Assembly: GCF_048771995.1 (NCBI RefSeq)
Contig: NC_133030.1
Location: 61,577,501-61,641,500, forward strand
Source of the DNA: Taeniopygia guttata
Taxonomy: Eukaryota; Chordata; Aves; Passeriformes; Estrildidae
Reading direction: 5' to 3'
DNA length: 64,000 nt
Shown here: positions 1 to 10,849 of the stretch, in pieces
How the letters are laid out: each line of letters begins with the position of its first letter
How positions within the stretch are numbered: position 1 is the first letter of the stretch
Position numbers and translations under genes: made by a program
Notes under the pieces: model-generated
Seen by the model: the letters and a program-made list of their open reading frames with translations, nothing else
The model's database searches: none
Told to the model about the DNA's origin: nothing

Positions 1-79
1 AATCTGTAGGTTAGATGTGTGGACTTGGTCTGACATAGTGAGGATGTGGCTGGGAACAGAGAAAATCCCTCTTTTTCAG

Positions 80-1463
80 GTCCTGGGAGATTCTAGCAGT
101 GACTCAAAAGCAGTGGATGGCATGGAAGAGATGGAACTGTCTGAACAGGACAAGGACAGACATCTGTCAGAAGCTGCAGAGCAAGGACAAGACATCATCA
201 TGTGCAGCCCAGAGAAGGAGACCAGCTCTGCTCGGTCTGGAGAGCCACAAATGCATCAGACAGGTGCTTATCTTAGAGCTGCATGGTGCAGCTTGGGTGG
301 CATTGCTGGGGCCTTCTGGTTATCCTAAGGATTCCTGGTAATCTGAATATTACTCTTTGAAATCAGATTGATTTGTGTGTGCTGTTAGAAAAGCCTCCCT
401 TAGCTGGTTGCACATGAGCAAACAGTGCCCCTGGATTTCTCTGTACAGTTTCTGAGGGATCTGTAAAACAGAAAGCTAATATAAAGCAATAAATACAGTT
501 TAGAGTTTGAATTTCTTCTTTCAATAAATACAGAAAAGAATATTGTTTTTTCAGCTTTCACAGCATGAGACTTATTTTTTTTTAATTATATACTTATTTT
601 TCAGATGTTTCATGCAGTGATTTGACACTCATTGACAGAAATCCTTTTGATATGGTAAGTTGACCTTCAAGTTTATTTGACTAAGGCAAGCTGCATGTTG
701 CAGGACTGTTCACCTTTGCTGCAAACTCAGTTACTGCACAAAGAAAATTAAACTCTTAGAGATGTTATCAAGACAATTGATGTAGCTTTAAATACAAACC
801 ACATTCCAGCTGTCTCCTTGCTGTACTCACACTGGTATTCCTTATTGTACATGATGAGTGTAGGATGAATCAAGACATTTGTAGCAGGACAATGTCTGAT
901 TCTTCTCAGATTGAGCCTTTAAATTGTGTTTCTTACAAATTTCCTTGTAGAAATTCCTTTTTTTTTTTTTCTTCCTGGGATTTTTAAAGTCTACTCCAAA
1001 TCTTTTTTTAATCACCTCAGCATTAGAGCTGGAAGTAACATTCAGCAGAGAAAAGCAGGTGTGCAAAAGCTTTCACATTTAATACAATTAATAGAATCTG
1101 GGTGTAGGTTTTCTTGTGAAAAATTCTTTTTTAAAATATGGATTACTGACTTGAGTAAGGAGCGTCTGTCTTCAACAGTGATTACCACTTCAAAAAGTGA
1201 TTACCATGTGTAATCACTTTTTATTTTATGCCTGGGAAATAAGCTTGCAGAATTACTTTTGGGGAAATCAGAGTCCTTCCAGTGCTCTGTGGTTTAAGTG
1301 TTTCTCAAACTCTGACTCCACACTCTGGCTTCTCCCACAGCCAATGCTGGATGCTGAGCTTCCCTTCACTCCAGTCAAGACCAGAGCCCAGAAGTTTGCA
1401 GCAGCTGAAGTATTTTGTGACCTCATCATGTTTTCTCCTGTTGGTCCCTCCGGGGATCAATGA
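80..1463 (+). CDS. DLGAP5: DLGAP5 (HURP), C-terminal exons, partial gene
   Basis: Three exons can be read on the plus strand: 80-263, 605-654 and 1341-1463 (stop TGA at 1461-1463). Each has a pyrimidine-rich AG acceptor, and the first two end at GT donors; the phases join cleanly (184 + 50 = 234 nt). The second exon reads DVSCSDLTLIDRNPFDM and the last begins PMLDAELPFTPVKTRAQK and ends PVGPSGDQ. The peptides are acidic and Ser/Thr-rich, as expected for the disordered tail of DLGAP5. That protein is a mitotic spindle and kinetochore-fibre microtubule binder regulated by Aurora A. The name rests mainly on synteny, since DLGAP5 lies next to LGALS3 in convergent orientation in amniotes, and less on recognised residues. 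The gene starts outside the window, and an extra exon between 654 and 1341 cannot be excluded. Confidence 0.7.
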
Positions 1464-2550
1464 AAAGTGACTTTAAATGCAAAATGTGTAAATGCTATGA
1501 ACAGGAAGCCCACAGAGGCTATCTGGAACACAATCTGCTGCCCTGGGACTGTGTTGAGAGAGGAAGAGTACCCATGGTAATTAATCTGATAATGGGGTTT
1601 GTCTCATTTGATGGTGTGTGATGCACCAAGCTCTGCTGTACATCAGCAGTGGGCTGTGTTCTGGTGATGCCTGCTGTGTCCTCTGGCTGTAAATTCTGAC
1701 TGCAACCCACAGCATTTTTATGTTGGTATCATTTAATGTATCTCCTGTCTCCTCCAGGTTGTAAAACTGTTCACCTTTAAGCTTTTCTACCCTGACCTGA
1801 CTGACCTCATGACTTATTGTTATTACAGGGTGCCCACCCTCCAGCTGTGCCTGTATCTGCTGGGAGGGCACCTTGTGGGGTGAGACCCGGGCTGTTCCCT
1901 CCCCAGAACACTGCCATGCTCTGGGGGTACCTCTGCACCCCAGGCTGCAGTGCCTGGTGTGTTGACACCTGCCTCAGCACCAGCTCTGGCAGGGTTGGAT
2001 GCATGCAGTTCTTTCCTGAGATAGTTTTCCTGGTGTGTAACAACCACTGGACTTGTAATGTCAGAAACTAACTCAGAGCAAGGATTTCTAAGTCAGATAA
2101 TACCTTTTCTTGGTGTTGTATTGAAATAGGCATTGATCTTATTTCCTATAAGGATGCAGTTTTCTATTATCTTAAGGAGCCATGTTTTCTACTTGTTTTT
2201 GACATGTTTATGCTCAGTCTCTTCTCTCATCTTGTTCCTTGTGCATTCCCCATCCAGACTGTAAAATATTTCTGCATAAGGAGCATGCCAGTTCTATAGA
2301 CTGTGGATTTGAGGAGTAGCATTACAGTACTACCAGTTGTTGTATTTTTAACAAATACCTCACTGGGCTTCTTCTTGTACTGGTGACCTGAGTGTAACAC
2401 ACACATCCTTCCACCAGCCTTGATCCCAAACCAAGCAGAGATTTCAGTCCCTCAGCAGAAAGTGTTGCTGCCACTGCCAGGGGCTAAGTTTTAACCTGGA
2501 AGCTGTGTACTGATTACACTGAATAAAGAGAGGAAGCTGATGTGTGCTGG
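1464..2550 (+). other. DLGAP5: DLGAP5 3' UTR with poly(A) signal
   Basis: Non-coding sequence follows the DLGAP5 stop. The first canonical AATAAA on the plus strand after the stop is at 2522-2527, so the transcript probably ends near 2545. A CR1 fragment starts soon after, at about 2625. The interval itself shows no recognisable repeat. Confidence 0.5.
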
Positions 2551-2624
2551 AATCCATTTTCTTCATTTCTAAACTCCTGTTTTAGGGATTCTTTCAGGGT
2601 TATTTTAATGACTTTCCTGCTGGG

Positions 2625-2775
2625 GAATGGTTTGGTTTGGGAGGGAACTCAAAACCCATCCAGTTCCAGCCCCTGCCAGGGGCAGGGACACCTTCCACAG
2701 ACCAGGTTGCTCCAAGCCCCATCCAACCTGGTCTGGAGCACTGCCAGGGCTGGGGCAGCCACAGCTTCTCCATGC
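2625..2775 (-). mobile_element. CR1 LINE 3' fragment
   Basis: The plus strand reads as the reverse complement of a CR1 tail: the words CCAGGTTGCTCCAAGCCCCATCC and CACAGCTTCTCC occur in the CR1 order. It is a short, 5'-truncated fragment between the DLGAP5 and LGALS3 3' ends. The remaining 2776-3470 shows nothing I can identify. Confidence 0.75.
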
Positions 2776-3474
2776 TGCTGCTAGCAGTGTGCTGCTCTAG
2801 GCTGCTGCATCTGCTGGCAATTTTAACACTCTGCTTGTAACTTGGCACTCAAAGTATAAAAGGAGTCACTGTTATAAAACAGCATGAGCCACATCAGGGA
2901 AAGCTTTAGAAACTTCAGTGGTGGCTGTTGCACTGTTCTTGTTTTCCAGACAAGACTGCAGTGACTCACAGCAAAGGCAAACATACTTCTCCTTTTTTTA
3001 CCACCCTGACTGCCAATAAACCTCTCCACCCTTCTGACTCACACAGTGGTGATGAGTGGGGAGCAGCACAAGCCTCGTGACCTGTTCAGGGAGTACCTAA
3101 CACTCGTAGGGATGGGATCTCCCTGGGCTGGGAAGTGTTGCTGGTTTGGGCCCCCAGAAATGAAGGACAGGGATGGCTTCTCCAGCCACAGTCTAGCAGA
3201 GAGATTTTGCTTCCCCCAGCTCTGAGTCCCCTCCTGAAATGCCTCATCCTGATCAGGCTTGGAGGCTGTCAGGTTTCCTCTGTGCTTCCTAGAGGATTGC
3301 TGTTCACAGGACCAGGGGCAGAATGCCACAGGCTGCTTTCCCAAGCTCCCCTCTACAGAAATCTTTGCTGTCTCTCCAGCAGGAGTTCAGCTCCCTCCAC
3401 ATCAAAACTCAGCTTGCCCGAAGCGTGTCATGTCTTTCGAGATACTATTAAACCAAATTTTACAGGTCAAATGT

Positions 3475-3480
3475 TTTATT
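3475..3480 (-). terminator. LGALS3: LGALS3 poly(A) signal
   Basis: TTTATT on the plus strand is AATAAA on the minus strand. It lies 77 bp past the LGALS3 stop codon and gives a short 3' UTR, as is usual for galectin-3. The DLGAP5 transcript ends about 0.9 kb away, so the two convergent genes do not obviously overlap. Confidence 0.7.
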
Positions 3481-3556
3481 ACCTCACAGTGACGTGGTGA
3501 GAAGGCACTTGTGTCACACCCTGGGAGAGCTCAGAGTTTGCCCAGAGCTCCCCTGG

Positions 3557-6346
3557 TTATATCATGGTGGGCAGGACGCTGGTGAGGGCGATGTCCCCCC
3601 CGATGCAGAGCTTGGTGACCTCGTTCAGCCTCTTCTCGCGGAAGTTGTACTGCAGCAAGTGCGCGTCGTTCACGGCCACCTTGAAGTGATCTGTCTCACA
3701 GAGGATCTGGAGCTGAAATAAAAACCCCAAGCTGTGGGAATCCAGGGCTTCCCTCTGGCTGCCCTGGGACCCTGGCAGGGGTCAGGAACCCCCCTGGACA
3801 GAGCCCCCAGAGACACTGGCTGTGATCTCTGTCCATGGAAAAGAGTTTTCAATCTCACAGGATGAATTACAAGCTCTGAGTGTTTGATAAGAGTAATAAT
3901 TAAGTGTGGCACAGGTGCAAAAGTAAAATTTTAGGATTCTAGATGAGGGGTCCAAAGGGGACAAGATGGAGGAAATTGGGTGTGCCTTGTCCTTTTTCTC
4001 CTTCTTCATGCCCTCCATGTTTCACTGTGGTGTTGGCATTTTTCTGTTGGTTTAGGCTGGGGACACACTGTCCAACGTAGGTGACAGATATTGGCACGTT
4101 ATTGTAAATCCAGCACAGGTAGTTTGTGGTATTTAATGTTTGTAACATCCCACTGAGGGCAGAGCCCCACACGCTGCCCTGCAGGACAGAGCTGCGGCAG
4201 GGCAGCAGAACATGTTAGAGATAAACAGAATAAACAACCTTGAAACAGCACAGACCAATTATGGCTTCTTCTTTAGCAGCGGGGCAGAAAGACTTTTACA
4301 ATCTCAGAATCATCAATACCCACAGATTCTGACACCAAATCAGCCCCAAAACCCAGCTGGATTTGTTCCAGGAGAAGTTTTAAGCCACACACCCGAGCAG
4401 GCTGGCACTGGCTGGAGGCTGCTGGCAGTGAGTCCAGCCCTGGGGCATGAGGAGGAGCTGGTGCAGCAGCTCAGCTGCAATAGCAGCGACCTTTGCCTTC
4501 CCAAAACTCTCCTGTGCTCTCCCTCCTCCGTGTTCCAGCCCAGTTTCTGCCTCCTCATCCCTGTGCCAGTCCCTCAAAGCAAGGCTCCCACATTGTGACC
4601 CTCCTTTGCAGGAAAAAACACCTCGTGAGGAGCTGCCAGCAGGGAAAACACCTTACAGAAACCTGTCCACCCACTGTGCACAGCAACAGTGTAAATAAGG
4701 AGGGTTTCATAATCCGTGGGGAATACCAGAAGTGGGGAGAAGTTATGCCCTGGGCAGCTGGAGCTGCAGGAGTGGGTCAGAAGAGCTGGGAAAAAGCAGC
4801 ACAAACACCCCTGGGAGCTGATTCCTGTGCAAAAGCATTGCTGTTTTTACACCGGTCTTGCTGCCCAAACCCTCTCACTGCTTCTGAGGCACTGAGACTG
4901 AGCTGGGATGGGTTTTTCTGGTACCTTAAAGGGTTTTCCAGCTTCAAATGGAAACCTGGGAGCTGTCCTCTCCTCCTTCCCCCAGGTATTTTGGAACATG
5001 GAATTGCAGACAATGACTTTCCTGTGGTCTTCGTTGAAGCGGGGGTTGAAGTGGAAGGCAACATCATTCCCTCTCTTGAAATCCAGTGAAAACCTGCAAA
5101 AACAATAATGGAATTGCTGGTTTTGCTACAAAAACCCTGAATTCTGTTACAGAGCTTCCCAAAAATAGCAGAGAAAACCCCACAGAGCAACAACAGAGCA
5201 TTTACACGTTTGTTTGGTGTAATATTTGATATTACACTAGGCAAGGGTTATTCAGGGATGGAAAGCAAATTCCAGCCCCCCTGCTCCAGCCAGCAGTGCC
5301 CCATGGAACCCCCCCCCCACCCTCAGACTGGACCTCCCAGTACCTGTCTGGGTTGGGGTTCACAGTCCCAGTGATGGTGATGAGCAGCCGAGGGATGAGT
5401 CCTGCCTGCAGGGGCAGCTCAAAAGGGACTTTCTGGGAGACAACAGGAATTTGGTGTCAGCAAAAAATCATATCAAAGGCCCAATGCCACCTCCTGTGGC
5501 CAAGCAAAATCAGCCACTGAGGACACAGAAACCCTCATAATGATGAAGCCATTACCATTGGAGGGGTTGGTCCTCCCTGAGGAAGAGCTGGTCCTCCCTG
5601 AGGAGCAGTTGGTCCTCCCTGAGGAGGAGTTGGTCCTCCCTGAGGAGCAGAAGGCCCAGATCCAGGACCACTGGATGGTTGTCCTGGGGCAGGAAACGGC
5701 CCCGTTGCTGGTGGAGCTCCAGGGAATGCTCCAGGTGCTCCTGGATACGCTCCTGGTCCTGCTGGTCCTCCAGGATAAGCTCCAGGTGCTGCAGGGTATG
5801 CTCCTGGTACTGCAGGGTATGCTCCTGGTGCTCCAGGATAAGCTCCTGGTGCTCCAGGATAGGCTCCTGGTGCCCCAGGACAGGCTCCAGGTGCTCCAGG
5901 ATAGGCTCCAGGTGCTCCAGGATAGGCTCCAGGTGCTCCAGGATACCCTGGGAAGGCACCAGGAGCTGCTGGCTGGTTCCCCCAGGAGGGCCAGCCCTGG
6001 GCTGGGGGGGCACAGGGGGCCGGGTTGTTGCTGTTGCCCAAGGCATCAGATAACTGGGGACAGAGGAGAGGACAGAGGTCAGCTGGGGGAGATTCCTCCT
6101 GGCATCACACTGAGGTCTCCAAAGTCCACCTTTGGTGGCCTGCAGCGTGGCCAAGGGCAGGAGCTCAGCTCTCAGCTGCTCCCTGGGCTTTTCCAGAAAA
6201 GTGCTGACAGAACCAGAGAGGGTTTGGGGATTGAGCAGCTTAGCAAGGACCTGTTCCCTCCCATCCCATCCTCTGCTTCAAGGCCACAGGCACAGCCCCT
6301 ATGGTTCTTTAAAGAAATCCATACTTACAGAGAAACCGTCTGACAT
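3557..6346 (-). CDS. LGALS3: Galectin-3 (beta-galactoside-binding lectin), complete coding region
   Basis: Five coding exons, in transcript order: 6346-6329, 6053-5556, 5432-5344, 5093-4925 and 3712-3557. All have GT-AG borders and compatible phases, giving 309 codons. The start MSDGFSLSDALG matches the galectin-3 N-terminus. Residues 7-172 (exon 2) are a disordered Pro/Gly/Ala/Tyr-rich region: about a dozen PGAY/PGAP-type units followed by four GGP(T/A)xPQ-type units. Residues 173-309 are the galectin carbohydrate-recognition domain. All sugar-contact residues are present: H216, N218, R220, V230, N232, W239, E242 and R244. The C-terminus PTMI resembles YTMI of mammals. Galectin-3 binds N-acetyllactosamine glycans in the cytosol, the nucleus and outside the cell, and oligomerises through its N-terminal domain. 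The protein is longer than human (250 aa) because of repeat expansion. An LTR sits in the last intron (3735-4334). Confidence 0.95.
3735..4334 (-). mobile_element. Solo LTR of an endogenous retrovirus, copy 1 (LGALS3 last intron)
   Basis: This 600-bp block is nearly identical to 15896-16510 and, in the opposite orientation, to 34552-35166. On the minus strand it starts TGTCAGAATC and ends TTCCCA, the TG...CA form of an LTR. No internal viral sequence adjoins it. No clean target-site duplication is visible, whereas copy 3 has one of 6 bp. It lies in sense orientation within the LGALS3 last intron. High similarity to the other copies suggests a fairly recent insertion. Confidence 0.8.
5556..6053 (-). 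repeat. LGALS3: Coding minisatellite in galectin-3 exon 2
   Basis: Within this exon, units close to GCTCCTGGTGCCTATCCTGG (coding APGAYPG) repeat in tandem over about 5735-5960. A second set, with unit GGTCCTCCCTGAGGAG on the plus strand, repeats about four times over 5565-5650 and encodes GGPT(P/A)PQ-type units. These form the self-associating N-terminal region of galectin-3. Repeat count is likely to vary between individuals and species. Confidence 0.85.
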
Positions 6347-6487
6347 TTTTCCTAAAAAAACAAAAAGCAAACAAAAAGGAAGCATCAACCATTGTTAACC
6401 TGCCCCATCCAAAAAACAGAGAATTTTTGAGGGGAATTACAGTTCAGAATGGCAAGTGATGGGAATTGCTGAGTTGCCATCACATAC

Positions 6488-6540
6488 CTGCTCAGCAGAG
6501 CTGACAGCTCCGGTGCCAGAGAAGAAATCCTGTCCAACAC
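6488..6540 (-). other. Candidate alternative or 5' UTR exon of LGALS3
   Basis: On the minus strand a 53-bp block is flanked by a good acceptor (TTTATCCCACAG) and donor (CAG|GTATGTG). It lies 137 bp upstream of the exon carrying the LGALS3 start codon. One frame is open (VGQDFFSGTGAVSSAEQ), but joining it to the next exon does not keep the LGALS3 frame. It would therefore be a 5' UTR or cassette exon if used. Transcript data are needed to show that it is real. Confidence 0.35.
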
Positions 6541-6731
6541 CTGTGGGATAAACAGGAGGCACTGCTGTGAGCAGCCTGAATGCTCAGGGTGGATCCAGCC
6601 TGTGGGAACTCTAAATGTCCCTCAGACAATTTTGGAGGTTCCAGGCCCAGGTCAGAAGCATTTGAGACCCTGGCAGGCAGCTGGAAACAGCTGTGATTTT
6701 GGGTTTGAGCCATGGAATGATTTACCAACCT

Positions 6732-7349
6732 TGCAGGAAGAACAAGAAGTCACAAAAGTTTAGATATTATAGTAGAAGTAGTCACAAAGTAGGGGGAAGA
6801 ATTTTTGAGTGCTGTACAGGGGGGTTTTAAGTCCTGTACGGGGGGGGGTTAAGTTTTGTAAATGGGGGTCAGAAGTTTTAAGATGGAGGAATTTGGGCCT
6901 GTCCTGTCCTCCCTCTTTCTTCTTCCTTCCCTCCATGTTCTTGCTGATGTTGGCACTCACAGATTGGTTTAGAGTGGAAAAGCACCATTTAATATAGGTA
7001 GTAGGTATTGGGGAAAAACTGTACCCATGTAACACGTAATGTACCATATAAAAGACAGCACAGCCCTGGGCAGGGAGAGAAGAAGCAGTCGGGAGTCAGA
7101 GAGGATGTCAGGGTGTGTGTGTGCCTCTGCCTGAGCTGTGAGCAAACCACAGCAGCCCAAGGAGAAAATCTTTTAGATAACTTGCAATAAACTGCCTTGA
7201 GACCGAACAAGAGACTGCTGAGCCTTTCTTTGGAAGCTCAAAGTTGGAGGAGAGACTTTTCCACCACACGGAGCCACCCCTGACCTGGGGTGAGCTCCAG
7301 CACCAGCCCAGCCACCCTCGGGATGAAATCCACCACCGAGCTTACAACA
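6732..7349 (+). mobile_element. LTR fragment of an endogenous retrovirus, in the LGALS3 5' intron
   Basis: The block has LTR layout on the plus strand: a possible TATA box (CCATATAAAAGACAGC) near 7046, a CAATAAACTGCC poly(A) motif near 7185 about 140 bp later, and a CA-ending 3' part. It shares the phrase around 6880-6940 (AAGATGGAGGAA...TGTCCTCC...CCCTCCATG) with the other LTR family in this window, so it may be a distant relative. Its ends are estimated from TG and CA and no target duplication was confirmed. It is antisense to LGALS3. Confidence 0.6.
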
Positions 7350-8330
7350 TTCCCAGTGTTATCCACTTCCCCAGCCCTGAGGCACCATCCAGGATTTCCA
7401 TTTCCATTAAAAAAAAAAAAAAAAAAACAAAACCCAAACGGGATCCCCGGGATCCTGGAATGGGCAGAGGAGGGTGGCAGCCACCCATCCAGGTCCCCTT
7501 TCCCTGTCATACATCACAACTGTCCCATTCCAGCCGGAGGGCACCGTGGGAGGGACACAGCGGCTCCGGGCCAGATAAAAGCTGCTTTGCAAGTTTTGTG
7601 AGTCCACAACCACACAGCGAACACACACCTGCCTGTGCTCAGGAATAGCCCGAGCTGGGTTCCTCCCATCAAAGGGAGCATTCATAAGAGAAGGAAAAAG
7701 GGAGAGCCAGAAACGGGAGAAGAAAAGGGAAAAAATCCGAATTTAAAACAGAGAAAGAAAATTCTGTTTGAAAGAAACATTCAGATGCACAAAGCCCGCA
7801 GGAGGTGTGGCTGCCCTGCCCCAGGAGGAACAAACCCCCAAGTTTCACAGCAAATCACTTCTCTTCCTGCAAAACACTCATTCTCCTGAGCCCACGGGGC
7901 TTTTAAGGCAGCCTTCCCAGCAGAATCCAGAGTGTTTGAGCAGCCCATATCTCCCAAAGCTTTTATTTGCCTTCTGGGCTCTTTCTAAAGCCATAGTTTG
8001 GGGTGCACACACAGCCAGTCAGGTGTGCTCCTTGTGCTGCTCCAGTGGAGGTCCTGCATGATCCCCCTGGAACACCTCAGGGAGCAGCAAACCCCAGGTT
8101 TTATCCCCTTAGGCACCCTTGGGACAAGGTGGCCAGAGCCTTGTGTCCCCCAGACAGATCTGGGGACACGTCTGGACAGTTTGGAGTCTGTAACCAAAAT
8201 CCCCAAACCCCACTAATCCTCTGCAGCCAGGCTTGGAGCCCGGTGTCACCTCCTCTCTGTCACTGCAGCTCTGGAAATGCCCTCTGGGTTATCTGCCAGC
8301 TGCCGTGGGAAGGGGTTTTCTCCCACCTTT
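7350..8330. other. LGALS3 5' intron sequence with an A-run
   Basis: Intronic sequence between the LTR and a CR1 element. It holds an uninterrupted A-run of about 18 bases near 7409 and purine-rich sequence near 7685-7770. No coding exon is recognised here. Confidence 0.5.
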
Positions 8331-8850
8331 TCCAGCAGAGAATCAGAGAATCACAGCCTCAGTGGGGCTGGAAAAGCCCTCTAAGCTCATCGAGTCCAAC
8401 CATTCCCCCAGCACTGAGTCCCCAAGTGCCACATCCACGTGGCTTTTTAATCCCCCCAGGGATGGGGACTCCACCACTGCCCTGAGCAGCCGTGCCAGGG
8501 CTGGACAATCCTTTCCATGAAGAAATTTTCCCTAATATCCACTTAAACCTCCTCTAGTTGTTCCTCTAGTGAACATGAGACCATTTCCTCTCATCCTGTC
8601 TCTTGTTCCTGGGGAGCAGAGCCTGAATCCCTCCCAGATCCACCCTCCTGTCAGGGAGTTGTGGATAGTGAGAAGGTCCCCCCTGAACCTCCTTTTCTCC
8701 AGGCTGAGCCCCTTTCCCAGCTCCTTCATCCACTCCTTATTGAGTACTTGAGCTCTGATTTCCAGCAGCATTTGGGCAGCTGAGCTCTCCCTGCCCCGGC
8801 AGAGGATCAGGGAACATCCCAGAGCCGACCCCAAACATTCCCTATGTTCC
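8331..8850 (-). mobile_element. CR1 LINE 3' fragment in the LGALS3 5' intron
   Basis: About 500 bp reads as the reverse complement of a CR1 tail. It starts AGAGAATCACAG...GGAAAAGCCCTC...CATCGAGTCCAACC, continues through TGGGGACTCCACC and CTGGACAATCC, and reaches CCAGGCTGAGCCCCTTTCCC. It is 5'-truncated. The same subfamily is seen at 18920-19300. Confidence 0.85.
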
Positions 8851-9312
8851 CATTAAGCAGAAAAAGATTTCTATTTGCGAAAGAAACACCAGTTCTCTCC
8901 CCTTCGGTGATATTCCTGCAGAACTCAAACCTATTCACTCCTAAACGTAACTGGCAGAACAGAAAAATAAAAATGGCTCATACTAAAAAGCATTTCTTAC
9001 AAAGTCCAGGCAGTATCTTCTATCTTCCAACGCCAACTTATTATAATGAGCTTCTGTTTCACCCTGCAAGGATTTTGGGGCACGGGCAGGGCTGTGCAGT
9101 TACAAACCCCCTTGGAACCCCCCGCAATCACGGTGCCTCCATCACCCCTAAAACCAACCGGGGCTTTCCGTGCGCCCCAAACGCGGTACCCGCAGCAGCT
9201 CAGCTCCCACCCCGCACTCCAAAGTCACCAGAGCACCCCAAACCCTTTCCCTTCCAAGGATTTTAGTGCTTTATCCCCCTGTTCTCCCCCTGTTCTCCCC
9301 CGCATCCCTCAC

Positions 9313-9420
9313 CTGCGTGCGGCGGCTCCGCGGCGGTTCCGCGCTCGGCACCGGGACCCGCCCGGGGCGGGGATGGTTCGGGGCGGTCCCGGCGTTGGGG
9401 ACACCCGTGACAGCCCCACC
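9313..9420 (-). promoter_or_regulatory. LGALS3: LGALS3 promoter and 5' UTR exon in a small CpG-rich patch
   Basis: The only CpG-dense patch upstream of LGALS3 lies at about 9300-9430. On the minus strand a donor (CGCACGCAG|GTGAGG) ends at 9313. This fits a non-coding first exon joined to the start-codon exon at 6351-6329. The transcription start is not defined; the 9420 end is a guess. Confidence 0.6.
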
Positions 9421-9429
9421 AGCGACGTG

Positions 9430-10700
9430 TTTCCCTTTAGCAGCACTGCCACCACCCACGGGACACGCTAACAGAGGATATTTGGTTTTTCTCGCGGTTT
9501 TCCTCGCACGGAGTTCCCGTTTCCCTGCCAGATGTTCTTTTCCTCGCCAGATGTTTGCCCGGCTCGCGGCTCCATCCCCCTCAGCTTCAGCGCAGCTGGT
9601 AAAACACCGATTGGATTTTAAATTCTGAACATTTTGTCCTTCCCCAGGAAAAGAATAAAAGCCAAAAAAAGCTTTGTTTTCACCCCAAGCATCGGGGCCG
9701 GCAGAGGAATTGCTGGAGGCAGCTGGAATTTAACAAACCCGATTTTATTTGAGGTTGAGGGTGAATCATCTCTGGCTTGCTCCATGGGCTCCAATAGAAA
9801 AAAAAAATAGCTTTTTTTTGTGCTAAAATCCTGACCTGCTGCAGTGCGCTGCTGGGAGAAGGGAAAGGGAAGGAAAAGAAGTTAAAAGAAGAGAAGTAGA
9901 ATGGAATGGAATGGATTAAAATCAAACAGAACAGAGGATTTCAGTAGGAAGACTCCCACAATGGGCATCTAATCCACCTCCCTGACCAATTCAGGGCTGG
10001 CCAAAGGTTACTGAGGGACTCACCCTCTAATTATTGGTGTCATTACAGAGGTACAAACTGCTGCTTTTAGCAGCAGCTCAGCTGCAGCTGATATTCCAAA
10101 AAAAAAAAAAAAAAAGGCAAAAATATGTTGGTTTTGGCTCTGATTAATTTGAGTATAAATTCCTCTGGTTGGACTCTGCTTATTTAAAAGATTTTGCTTA
10201 AAAGAGGGCACCACTCTCCACTGGTGCTCCAGCCTGGATTTTAACATCCTTCAGCTTCATGCAATACTTGTCACAGGGATTCAGATTAAACCTGAGGGTG
10301 GAAAAATGGCAGGGATGCCAAGGGAATGGCTGGAAATTGAGTATTTCAGGGAAATATGTATATTACACTTAATATGTATTAAGCAATATGTTTTAAGGAT
10401 ATTAGTAAATAAGAAATGCGCTTAATTAGGGAATGCTGCCTCTCAGAGCACCCAACACAGGATTGTTTTTGGAGGTGTTTTAGGGCAGAGGGAGCTGGGG
10501 AGGATTCGGGGCAGTAAAGCTGAAGGATCCCTGATGATCCCTGAGGAGCTGCAGCTTCCCGAGCCTGTAACACAGACAGGGCTGTGTGCATTCCTCAGGG
10601 CACAGCTCCTTCCCTTCCTCCTCAGACTCCCTCAGGATGTCTTTGGGAAGAAAGATTTTCATGGAAAATGTGTATTGCTATTTGCAGGCTTCTGTATTTT
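9430..10700. other. Intergenic DNA, no gene seen
   Basis: Intergenic sequence upstream of LGALS3. It has A-runs near 9798 and 10096 and a GGAATGGAATGGATT motif near 9900, but no recognised exon or full repeat. Confidence 0.5.
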
Positions 10701-10701
10701 C

Positions 10702-10762
10702 AGAATTCACAGAATGACTAGGCTGGAAGGGATCTCAAAGATCATCGAGCCCAACACATGAT
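10702..10762 (-). mobile_element. CR1 LINE 3' end, short fragment
   Basis: A sixty-base piece reading TTCACAGAATGACTAGGCTGG...GATCTCAAAGATCATCGAGCCCAAC, which is the extreme CR1 3' end in antisense. It directly precedes the AT-only tract. Confidence 0.75.
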
Positions 10763-10849
10763 GATAAAGAAAAATACATGACCAAGAGTCAGTGGATACA
10801 GAAATTAACACCAGGTCTAATTAATGCCTTGGTTTAAATAAGGAATTAT

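Noticed and set aside
5540-6343. 267-codon plus-strand open frame
   Set aside because: It is the antisense shadow of the galectin-3 repeat exon; the minus strand encodes the recognised protein with correct splice sites.
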